From: DASYQD01 sp036005845
Lineage (GTDB): Bacteria; Acidobacteriota; Thermoanaerobaculia; Multivoradales; JAIOJS01
Assembly: GCA_036005845.1 (NCBI GenBank)
Contig: DASYQD010000042.1
Location: 1-31,999 of the forward strand
Direction of reading: 5' to 3'
Length of the DNA stretch: 31,999 bases
The notes beneath the pieces were generated by a model, which saw only the letters and a program-made list of their open reading frames with translations, was not told the DNA's origin and made no database searches. Every line of letters begins with the position of its first letter. Position 1 is the first letter of the stretch. The position numbers were made by a program, and so were the translations under genes. This document shows positions 26,135 to 31,999 of the stretch, piece by piece.

Positions 26135-26577
26135 TTCTGGATCCGCCGGTAGCGGTCGTGACGCAGCTCGCGCAGCCGGTCGAGGAGCACCGACAGCAGC
26201 AGCAGCACCAAGCCGGCGACGATGCCGGCGACCGCCACCCGCTCCCACGCCGGCACCGCCGCGCGCATCAGCTCGACGAGACCGCTGCCGACGACGACGG
26301 CCAGCCACACCAGCAGCAGCGTCCAGCCGCCCAGCCGCAGCGCGCGGGTGCCGGCCGTGCGCGGCAGCTCGCCCCACTCGCCGTCGGCGGGCAGCGCGAA
26401 GGCGGTGCCGCGCGCCGCGGCGCGCAGCGCCGACAGATCGTCGACCTCGGCGCGGCAGCTGGGGCAGCCCTCGAGGTGGAGCGACACCTGCTGCCGCTCC
26501 TGCTGCGTGAGCGCGCCGTCGAGGTAGCCCGACAGCAGCGCCTCGTCGAACCGCCGGCCGCATGCAGACTTCGTCAC
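26131..26577 (-). CDS. Zinc-binding membrane anti-sigma factor
   Basis: 148 residues from the GTG at 26577, which overlaps the sigma-factor stop (GTGA). The N-terminal part carries the anti-sigma zinc motif His34-x3-Cys38-x2-Cys41 (HLEGCPSC) with Cys6 as a possible fourth ligand, within GYLDGALTQQERQQVSLHL, typical of zf-HC2/ZAS domains that hold an ECF sigma factor. Two membrane helices follow at about 83-103 and 112-132, with a short basic tail. The hairpin-like pair of helices leaves little outside the cell, so any signal is probably sensed in the membrane or cytoplasm. It binds the sigma factor encoded just upstream. Confidence 0.92.
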   Translation of the reverse strand: MTKSACGRRFDEALLSGYLDGALTQQERQQVSLHLEGCPSCRAEVDDLSALRAAARGTAFALPADGEWGELPRTAGTRALRLGGWTLLLVWLAVVVGSGLVELMRAAVPAWERVAVAGIVAGLVLLLLSVLLDRLRELRHDRYRRIQK

Positions 26578-27260
26578 GAGCGGCCCTCCATGGCCCCGGC
26601 GCCGGCGGGCGACCCGCCCGGCGCGCGCAGCGCCACGCCGAGCGCCTTGCGGGCGCGGTGGAGGCGCGACATCACGGTGCCGCGCGGCACGCGCAGCACC
26701 TTGGCGATCTCCTCGTACGAGAGGTCCTGGTAGTCGCGCAGCACGAGGATCTCGCGGTGCTCGCGCCCCAGGCGGCCGAGGGCGGTGAAGACGCGGCGCC
26801 GCAGCTCGGCGCGCTCGGCGTCGAGCTCGGGGTCGGCGCTGCTGTCGACGAGCTCCGGCCGCCAGCGCTCCGGCTCGGCGTCGAGCGGCTCGGCGCGGCG
26901 GACGCGGCCGCGGCGCATCAGGTCGCGGCAACGGTTGCGCACGATGCTGTAGAGCCAGGGCCGCACCGGCTGCTCGGGCCGGAAGCGGTCGAGGGTCGAG
27001 AAGAAGCGCAGCAGCGCGTCCTGCGCCGCGTCGAGCGCGTCGTCGCGGTTGCCCAATAGCTGCAGAGCGAGCAGGTAGGCGGCGCGGCGGTGAGCCACTG
27101 CCAGCTCCTCGCGCGCCGCGTCGTCTCCGGCGCGGGCGCGGCGCACGAGCTCGCGCTCGGCGGGGTCGCTCGCCGGGCCGTGGCGCTCGACGAGGGCGGG
27201 CGCGTCGCCGCCGGCGGCCGCGAGGGAGGCTAACGGGGAGAGGGCCATGGCGGTGTTCAC
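26574..27260 (-). CDS. ECF-type RNA polymerase sigma factor
   Basis: 228 residues. GTG 27260 is chosen over ATG 27248 because AGGAG lies 7-8 bases before it. Region 2 spans about 37-118 (ARAGDDAAREELAVAHRRAA, DALDAAQDALLRFF, RPWLYSIVRNRCRDLMRR). Region 4 spans about 150-205 (ALGRLGREHREILVLRDYQ, LSYEEIAKVLRVPRGTVMSRL), the DNA-binding helix-turn-helix. There is no region 1 or 3, as expected for ECF sigma factors. A Pro/Gly-rich C-terminal tail of about 20 residues follows. It is coupled to its anti-sigma factor. It diverges from a GT2 gene across 131 bases that hold a 15-bp palindrome, so shared control is possible. Confidence 0.95.
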   Translation of the reverse strand: MNTAMALSPLASLAAAGGDAPALVERHGPASDPAERELVRRARAGDDAAREELAVAHRRAAYLLALQLLGNRDDALDAAQDALLRFFSTLDRFRPEQPVRPWLYSIVRNRCRDLMRRGRVRRAEPLDAEPERWRPELVDSSADPELDAERAELRRRVFTALGRLGREHREILVLRDYQDLSYEEIAKVLRVPRGTVMSRLHRARKALGVALRAPGGSPAGAGAMEGRS

Positions 27261-27285
27261 GGATCATCTCCTACGCGGGGGTGGC

Positions 27286-27300
27286 GGCGGAAATTCCGCC
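27286..27300. promoter_or_regulatory. 15-bp palindrome between the sigma gene and a GT2 gene
   Basis: GGCGGAAATTCCGCC is a perfect palindrome with 7-bp arms around one central base. It lies 26 bases before the sigma-factor start and 56 bases before the -35 box of the divergent GT2 gene. An operator is possible; no regulator is named. Confidence 0.4.
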
Positions 27301-27355
27301 TGCCTCCGCTGCCGCACCGAAACCTGCCCTGCGGGCTCGATCGCTTCGCACGACC

Positions 27356-27384
27356 TTGACCCCTCGCCGGGCCGGCCCTACTCT
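27356..27384 (+). promoter_or_regulatory. Sigma-70-like promoter predicting a leaderless transcript
   Basis: TTGACC (27356-27361) and TACTCT (27379-27384) are 17 bases apart. Transcription would begin about 7 bases after the -10 box, at 27391-27392, which is the first base of the GTG start of the GT2 gene. Confidence 0.65.
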
Positions 27385-27391
27385 GGATGCC

Positions 27392-28450
27392 GTGCCCGCG
27401 ATCTCGGTGGTGATCCCCACCTACGAGCGTCTCGACGTGCTGCCCGAGGTGCTCGCCGGCCTCGCCGCGCAGCGCGGGGCGCCGGACTTCGAGGTGGTGG
27501 TCGTCGACGACGGCTCGCGCGACGCGACGCCGGACTTCCTCGCCCGCTACGCCGGCCCGCTCGCGCTCGCCGTCCTGCGGCAGGAGAACCGCGGCCCCGC
27601 CGCCGCCCGCAATGCCGGCGTCGCCGCGGCGCGCGGCGAGCTCGTCGCCTTCCTCGGCGACGACACCGTTCCGGAGCCAGGCTGGCTGGCGGCCCACGTT
27701 GCCGCGCACGCCGCTCGCCGCGAGCGGGCGCCGCTCGCCGTCCTCGGCTACACCGGCTGGCATCCGCGCATGCGCACGACGCCGTTCCTGCGCTACATCA
27801 ACGAGCACGGCCTGCAGTTCGGCTACGCGCTCATCGACGAGCCGGAGAAGGTGCCGTTCAACTTCTTCTACACCTCCAACGTCTCGCTGCCGCGCGCGCT
27901 GCTGCTCGCCGAGCCGTTCGACCTCCGCTTCCCACACGCGGCGTGGGAGGACGTCGAGCTCTCCTATCGCCTGCACGCACGCGGGCTGACGATGGTCTAC
28001 GAGCCGCGCGCGCGCACGGCGCACCTGCACCCCACCGACTTCGCGCGCTTCTGCGGCCGCCAGGAGAAGGCGGGCGAGTCGGCCGTCGTCTTCTACCGCC
28101 TCCATCCGGAGCTGGGCGGCTTCCTCGGCCTCTCGGAGCAGGGACCGCCGCCGCTGCCGCCGCTGCGTTCGCAACGGCGCCGCGAGCTCGTGGTTCGGGC
28201 CTTGCAAAATATTCCCGTGCGCACACCTACACTGTGGGACGACACACTCCGCCACTACTACATCCGAGGGCTACGGCGCGGCTGGGAACGGATGGGCGGC
28301 GTGCCCCACGAGGAGACGAAAGACCATGGGCAGCCTGAGGTTAGCGATGAGCGGGAGGAGTGGGCTGGCGATCGCGGCGGGCACGTTCGCGTTGCTGATC
28401 GCCGTGCCGCAAACGGCGCAGGCGGGCCGCGGGGCGTCCACGCGGAGTGA
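27392..28450 (+). CDS. Family 2 glycosyltransferase, probably leaderless
   Basis: 352 residues from the GTG at 27392 (VPAISVVIPTYERLDVL). No ribosome site precedes it, but the promoter at 27356-27384 places the RNA 5' end on the GTG. GT2 blocks: VVVVDDGSRDATPDFLARY (Asp39-Asp40), RGPAAARNAGVAAARGELVAFLGDDT (Asp90-Asp91), TSNVSLPRALLL, WEDVELSYRLHARGL and the ED-region Trp-Glu-Asp. It is cytoplasmic or membrane-associated; donor and acceptor are unknown. About the last 60 residues are charged and lack the GT2 pattern. The gene overlaps the PEGA gene by 125 bases in another frame, so its natural end may be shorter or the overlap is real. Confidence 0.85.
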   Translation: MPAISVVIPTYERLDVLPEVLAGLAAQRGAPDFEVVVVDDGSRDATPDFLARYAGPLALAVLRQENRGPAAARNAGVAAARGELVAFLGDDTVPEPGWLAAHVAAHAARRERAPLAVLGYTGWHPRMRTTPFLRYINEHGLQFGYALIDEPEKVPFNFFYTSNVSLPRALLLAEPFDLRFPHAAWEDVELSYRLHARGLTMVYEPRARTAHLHPTDFARFCGRQEKAGESAVVFYRLHPELGGFLGLSEQGPPPLPPLRSQRRRELVVRALQNIPVRTPTLWDDTLRHYYIRGLRRGWERMGGVPHEETKDHGQPEVSDEREEWAGDRGGHVRVADRRAANGAGGPRGVHAE

Positions 28451-29546
28451 CGGCGGCGTCTCCAGCCGGGGGACGGCCGGCGGCTCCAGCTCGCATTCGG
28501 GATCCAGCAGCGGATCGAGCAGCCGGTCGAGCGGCTCGGGCGCGTCGACGCGCGGCTCCTGGTCGAGCGGCGGCGGTTCGAGCAAGCCGTCGCGCGACGA
28601 CGGCGGCGCCTCCCGCGGCTCGCATGACAGCGGCCGCACCGCCGTGCCCAACCCGGGCGGCGGCGAGGTGGCCGGCCGCCAGCCGAGCCACGGCGGCAGC
28701 CGCGGCGACTTCCGCCATCGCGGCGGGAACATCTTCCTCGGCGGCGGCTACTACGACCCGTGGTACTACGGCTACCCGTACGGCTACGGCTGGGGTTGGG
28801 GCTGGCGCGGCGCCTGGTGGTGGCCGTGGGGCCCGGGCGGCGTCATCTACGACGGCGGCTATAACCGCGGCGGTGGTCGCGGCAGCGGCTATGGCGCGCT
28901 CGACGTCGACGTCTGGCCCGGCGAGACCGAGATCTGGGTCGACGGCGAGCGCGTGGGCACCGCCGACGACTTCGACGGCTTCCCGAGCTACCTCTGGCTG
29001 CCGCGCGGCACCTACGACGTCGTCTTCTACCTGCCGGGCTTCCAGACCCTCTCGCGCCAGTACTCGATCTACGACGGCTTGGTGATCGACGTCGAAGATC
29101 GCCTGCAGCGCGGCCAAGCGGTCCGTCCCGAAGACCTGCCCGCGAAGTCGACCGTCAACCGCGACGAGCGGCTGCGCCGCGACTCCGAGCGCGAGGAGGC
29201 GGCCCGCCGCCGCGACGAGTGGCGGCGGCGCCAGGACGAAGCCGACGTGCCGCCGGCGGCACCGGCACCGGCACCGGGAAGCGACGGTGCTGCCTCGTCG
29301 CCGCCGGGCGGCGACGGCGCGGCGCGCGTGCGCCTCGACGTGACACCCAACGACGCCTCGATCTACCTCGACGGCAACTTCCTGGGCACGGCGGGGGAGC
29401 TCGAGGGGCTCTCCGCCGGGCTGGTGGTCGCCCCCGGCAGTCACAAGCTGGAGGTGGTGCGCCCCGGCTACGAGGCGCAAGACCTCGACTTCGAAGGCAC
29501 TCCTGGCCGCGAGGTGCAGCTCAAGGTGACGCTCGACGAGGATTGA
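28326..29546 (+). CDS. Exported PEGA-domain protein with low-complexity segments
   Basis: 406 residues from ATG 28326 (AGGAG at 28311-28315); ATG 28347 is an alternative. A signal peptide ends near PQTAQA. Residues 34-135 are Ser/Gly-rich. Residues about 138-185 are full of Gly, Tyr, Trp and Pro (YYDPWYYGYPYGYGWGWGW). Residues about 191-260 (VWPGETEIWVDGERVG, RGTYDVVFYLPGF) and 335-406 (VTPNDASIYLDGNFLG, PGSHKLEVVRPGY) are two PEGA domains, small beta-folds found on exported proteins. Between them is a charged Arg/Glu helix and an Ala/Pro linker. It is probably a periplasmic or outer-surface structural protein. It overlaps the GT2 gene at its 5' end and the convergent DUF3891 gene by 26 bases at its 3' end. 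Confidence 0.9.
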   Translation: MGSLRLAMSGRSGLAIAAGTFALLIAVPQTAQAGRGASTRSDGGVSSRGTAGGSSSHSGSSSGSSSRSSGSGASTRGSWSSGGGSSKPSRDDGGASRGSHDSGRTAVPNPGGGEVAGRQPSHGGSRGDFRHRGGNIFLGGGYYDPWYYGYPYGYGWGWGWRGAWWWPWGPGGVIYDGGYNRGGGRGSGYGALDVDVWPGETEIWVDGERVGTADDFDGFPSYLWLPRGTYDVVFYLPGFQTLSRQYSIYDGLVIDVEDRLQRGQAVRPEDLPAKSTVNRDERLRRDSEREEAARRRDEWRRRQDEADVPPAAPAPAPGSDGAASSPPGGDGAARVRLDVTPNDASIYLDGNFLGTAGELEGLSAGLVVAPGSHKLEVVRPGYEAQDLDFEGTPGREVQLKVTLDED

Positions 29547-30270
29547 CCGGCGAGGCTGAGCCGGCCGAACCGGGCACCACGCGTATCGAAAAGGACGTCC
29601 AACGCGCGCCGGCGAGGGCGACGGCTAGCTCGCCGTCGCCGGCGTAGCGGCGGACGTCGACGAAACGGCAGGGGACCTCGAACGTGGTGGCGCCGGCGAG
29701 CGGAAACGGGGAGAGGACAAGGCCGTCCTCTCCCAGCTCGCCGGCGAAGCCGCAGCGTTCGAAGGGCTCGCGCCAGTCGTTGCAGACGGCGAGGGAGAGC
29801 CGGTCGGCGAGCTCGAGCCAGCGGTAGTCGGCGGCGAGCTCTCGAGGCTCGAGCCCGCAGCGGGCGAGCAGCTCGCTGCGGCGCTCGGCGAGGCGGGCGA
29901 GCAGCTCGCGCCAACCGTCGGTCCGATGCTGGTCGGCAAACAGGGTGAGGGCGTGCTCGGTGGCGAGGAGGGCGGCGTAGGGATCGGAGTCCGCGTAACG
30001 AACCGTGCCGCGTTCCCAGATTTCGAGGCGGAGTGGATGCGGCAGGTCGAGGAAGCTGTGGGGGAGGCCGCTCGCGGGATCGACCGGCGGAGCGGCGTCG
30101 AGCTCGCGCCAACCGTTGTCGTGCAGGCGCACGGCGCGCAGCAAGTCGGCGCGACGAGGATGAAAGGCGAGCTCGGGGAGGCGGAAGAGCGACAGGAGGT
30201 CGGCGGCGAAGGCGGCGTGATCGGGCTGCGTGACGAGGCGCAGGCGGTCGCCGTCGCGGCGGACGATCAT
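29521..30270 (-). CDS. DUF3891 family protein
   Basis: 249 residues from the ATG at 30270. The opening MIVRRDGDRLRLVTQPDHAAFA, then RAVRLHDNGWRELDAAP, DPASGLPHSFLDLP and YAALLATEHALTLF is the DUF3891 pattern. Conserved His18, His50 and Asp51 (PDH, HDNGW) and His107 look like a metal site of the HD-domain type, but no activity is established for this family. The protein is predicted to be cytoplasmic. It converges with the PEGA gene (26-base overlap) and diverges from the CsgG-like gene over 93 bases. Confidence 0.9.
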   Translation of the reverse strand: MIVRRDGDRLRLVTQPDHAAFAADLLSLFRLPELAFHPRRADLLRAVRLHDNGWRELDAAPPVDPASGLPHSFLDLPHPLRLEIWERGTVRYADSDPYAALLATEHALTLFADQHRTDGWRELLARLAERRSELLARCGLEPRELAADYRWLELADRLSLAVCNDWREPFERCGFAGELGEDGLVLSPFPLAGATTFEVPCRFVDVRRYAGDGELAVALAGARWTSFSIRVVPGSAGSASPVNPRRASP

Positions 30271-30329
30271 CGGCGGATCCTAAGCGAGCGACGAAGAACC
30301 CCGGTCCCGGCAATCGGCGGGCGAGGGGG

Positions 30330-30354
30330 TACAATGACCGGTACACCGAAGGAG
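30330..30354 (+). promoter_or_regulatory. -10 box and strong ribosome site of the CsgG-like gene
   Basis: TACAAT (30330-30335) is a five-of-six -10 box, but no matching -35 is seen 16-18 bases upstream. AAGGAGG (30349-30355) lies 8-9 bases before the GTG at 30364 and fixes that start. Confidence 0.5.
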
Positions 30355-30363
30355 GACTCGAAC

Positions 30364-30999
30364 GTGCGAAAGAGTGTCGTGGCAGTCGTGTGTTGCGCGC
30401 TGCTCGTGGGCGCCGTGGCGAGCTTGCAGGCAGCGTCGTCGAACAAGCCGAAGATCGCGGTGCTGGAGTTCAAAAACAAGGCCGACAACCAGTGGTGGTA
30501 TCACGGCGGCGCCGAGGCGGCGCAGGACGTGTTCGTCACCGAGCTGGTGAAGAGCGGCCGCTTCCGTGTCATCGAGCGCGAGCAGCTCGCCGCGCTGATG
30601 CAGGAGAAGAACCTCAGCCTGTCGGGCGACATCGACCCGAAGACCGCGGTGCGCGCCGGCAAGTTGCTGGGCGTCGATTACCTGCTCACCGGCGCGGTGA
30701 CGGAGTACGGCAACACCAGCCACAGCGTCGACACGCCCAGCGGCGGCCTCGGCGGTCACTGGATCCCGGGCGTCAGCGTCGGCAAGAACTCGTTCGTGGC
30801 GGCGATGAACGCGCGCGTGATCGACACCGAGACGGGCGAGATCCTGTGGGCCGACGAGGGCCGCGGCGAGGAGGGCAACGCCCGCGTGCGCGTCGGCGGC
30901 TTCGGCGGCGGCGTGGACAACGACGAGCGGATGTTCGACAAGGTTCTCAAGCCCGTCATCCAGCAGCTGGTGGCGAGCCTCAAGGCTGCGGACCTGTAG
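30364..30999 (+). CDS. CsgG-like exported protein
   Basis: 211 residues from the GTG at 30364, set by a full ribosome site and by the signal peptide that follows (VRKSVVAVVCCALLVGAVASLQA, listed in two parts: basic VRK, then a hydrophobic core ending SLQA). The mature part shows the CsgG pattern: KPKIAVLEFKN, FVTELVKSGRFRVIEREQLAALMQEK, AVRAGKLLGVDYLLTGAVTEYG, MNARVIDTETGEILWADEG and a final helix. CsgG proper is an outer-membrane lipoprotein pore for curli subunits, but this protein has no lipobox Cys at the cut site and is short, so it is more likely one of the many periplasmic CsgG-fold proteins of unknown role. It stands alone, followed by a strong terminator. Confidence 0.9.
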   Translation: MRKSVVAVVCCALLVGAVASLQAASSNKPKIAVLEFKNKADNQWWYHGGAEAAQDVFVTELVKSGRFRVIEREQLAALMQEKNLSLSGDIDPKTAVRAGKLLGVDYLLTGAVTEYGNTSHSVDTPSGGLGGHWIPGVSVGKNSFVAAMNARVIDTETGEILWADEGRGEEGNARVRVGGFGGGVDNDERMFDKVLKPVIQQLVASLKAADL

Positions 31000-31044
31000 T
31001 CGTCAGCACTCGGATCGCGGCGCGCGGCGATCGCTGCGCGTGAA

Positions 31045-31082
31045 AGGAACGGCGGCCGTCTTTGGCCGCCGTTCCTGTTTTT
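31045..31082 (+). terminator. Rho-independent terminator after the CsgG-like gene
   Basis: A perfect 13-bp stem (31045-31057 with 31064-31076), 6-nt loop GTCTTT and then GTTTTT. It begins 46 bases after the stop at 30999. Confidence 0.95.
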
Positions 31083-31145
31083 GCGGCGGATGAGGGGAAG
31101 GGAAGGGAACGTCGGTGGTCGATCGGCGGTTGCTGGTCGCGGGCC

Positions 31146-31413
31146 GGCGTTCGCGACCGGTGCCGGAGGGCGCCGCCCAGGGGCACGGCTCGCTTTCTGA
31201 GGCCTGCGAGGGGAGCGCTCGCCTTACCGGCAGGGCGCGCAGCGCACTCGTTGTCACGCGGCGTCAACGCCAAGCGCCCTGCCGGAAGCCCCTGGGCGAC
31301 GCCCTCCGGCACCGGATCTCGCGAACGCCTTCACGCGTGGTCGTCGAACTCCCGGGTGGCGAGCTCGATCGTCGCCGTGGTGAATATGGCGCTCTCACCT
31401 CGCGCTCGTTTGT
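31146..31413 (+). repeat. Palindromic repeat element, copy A
   Basis: The part shared with copy B is 31188-31413. It contains a perfect 12-bp stem, CCGGCAGGGCGC (31227-31238) with GCGCCCTGCCGG (31274-31285), around a 35-nt loop. Around it lies a second, outer inverted repeat: 31146-31184 with 31288-31329, nearly all of 39 bases pairing, with one mismatch and a 3-base bulge. No T-run follows. The same sequence recurs in reverse orientation at 31641-31866. Confidence 0.85.
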
Positions 31414-31640
31414 CGACTCCTCACTGATGTCCTCGTGCCGCTCGGGTGCCGGGATGCGCGCCGCCGAGCTGCCGTCTCAACTCGCGCTCCACCATGGTCG
31501 TCGGAGCTGGCGATTCGCTTCGCTCTCGCCGCCGCAGACGAACGTGAATCCGACGACCACGAGCGTGCCGCGAGTGGGCCACGATGTGGTGTCGGGGCGA
31601 CGAGGTGTGACTAGCGGCACGACGACGCGAGTCCCGCCTC

Positions 31641-31866
31641 CACAAGAGAGCGCGAGGTAATGCGCATCATCGACCACGGCGGCACGCGAGCTTGCCAACA
31701 GGTCGGCCGACGACCACCCAGGGAGGCGCGTGCGACCGGCGTGGCCGAGGGGCGCCGCCCAGGGGCTTCCTGCAGGGCGCTTCGAGCGGACGGTGAGGGA
31801 CAGCGGCATTGCTGCGCGCCCTGCAGGTAAGGCGAGCGCTCCCTTCGCAGGTCTCAGAAAGCGAGA
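31641..31866 (-). repeat. Palindromic repeat element, copy B (inverted)
   Basis: Read on the minus strand it aligns with copy A over about 226 bases, at roughly 70-80% identity by eye. Conserved blocks include CTCGCTTTCTGAG, GGAGCGCTCGCCTTACC, GAAGCCCCTGGGCG and CCTCGCGCTC. Its inner stem (31769-31780 with 31816-31827) is again perfect over 12 bp with a 35-nt loop. At the third pair copy A has G:C and copy B has T:A, a compensatory change. The outer stem of copy A is not well kept here. Confidence 0.85.
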
Positions 31867-31999
31867 TGCCCTGTGTCAACCTCCGGTGGCAGACAGGGCC
31901 GCGGCCGCCCGGTGTTTGCTGGGATCGTAGGGTTGATGATCCTGCCAAGCACGCCAGAGCACTCGTGTCCACGAGCGGGCCAGGATACGTGTAGCGTGA

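Larger units (their letters stand above)
31083..31999. other. 917-bp tail without a convincing gene
   Basis: No ORF here has a family match, signal peptide or good ribosome site. The stretch is built around two inverted copies of a palindromic repeat (31146-31413 and 31641-31866). The 31414-31640 spacer and 31867-31999 hold nothing I recognise: no tRNA, integrase or transposase fragment. Confidence 0.6.

Noticed and set aside
30980..31312. Minus-strand ORF and its look-alike at 31730-31930 (+), with similar peptides (AQGLPAGR, AARPAGKASAP)
   Set aside because: The peptide likeness follows from the shared palindromic DNA repeat; there is no ribosome site, and stem pairing rather than codons appears to be kept. 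A short coding role is not fully excluded.
31083..31999. CRISPR array, tRNA or attachment site in the last kilobase
   Set aside because: There are only two inverted repeat copies, no regular spacers, no cloverleaf and no integrase gene.

Overview
The window is about 32 kb of very GC-rich bacterial DNA with dense gene packing, many GTG starts and many 1-4 base stop/start overlaps. Big secreted PKD/beta-propeller proteins, PEGA and CsgG-like envelope proteins, a tandem family of unnamed exported proteins and many glycosyltransferases suggest a Gram-negative environmental bacterium. An Acidobacteriota-type (Thermoanaerobaculia-like) origin is my best guess. It is inferred from gene style only; there is no rRNA or other marker gene here.

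Layout. (1) 1-3482: three tandem paralogs of a secreted protein of unknown function. The first is only a 3' end. The second and third each have their own sigma-70-like promoter, and the first and third are followed by hairpin terminators. (2) 3643-8616: a 1657-residue exported protein with an N-terminal propeller-like region, several PKD/Ig-like domains and a repeated C-terminal module. (3) 8689-12796 (+): a Wzt-like polysaccharide-export ATPase, a radical SAM/SPASM enzyme and a GT-C type membrane glycosyltransferase, all overlapping. (4) 12808-15691 (-): a methyltransferase followed by a glycosyltransferase joined to a 2-oxoglutarate/Fe(II) oxygenase. (5) 15796-25785: a GT2, a dolichyl-phosphate-glucose-synthase-like GT2, a second GT-C protein (minus strand), a GNAT protein, a PIG-L deacetylase/GT2/coiled-coil protein, a GT4 and another GT2. 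Together, parts 3-5 form a surface-polysaccharide or glycoconjugate locus: sugars are placed on lipid carriers, chains are built and decorated by methyl, acyl, deacetyl and hydroxyl changes, and an ABC exporter moves product out. The exporter's permease partner is not in the window.

(6) 25790-27260 (-): an ECF sigma factor, a zinc-binding membrane anti-sigma factor and a YbjQ-family protein, chained by two GTGA overlaps. (7) 27392-30999: a GT2 whose promoter predicts a leaderless GTG start, a PEGA-domain envelope protein, a DUF3891 protein (minus) and a CsgG-like exported protein ending in a clear terminator. (8) 31083-31999: no convincing gene. This stretch holds two inverted copies of a roughly 226-bp palindromic repeat. 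They differ by a compensatory base-pair change in the same 12-bp stem and keep the same 35-nt loop length. I regard this as the most interesting candidate for something undescribed.

All calls come from reading the sequence and remembered family motifs; no database search was run.
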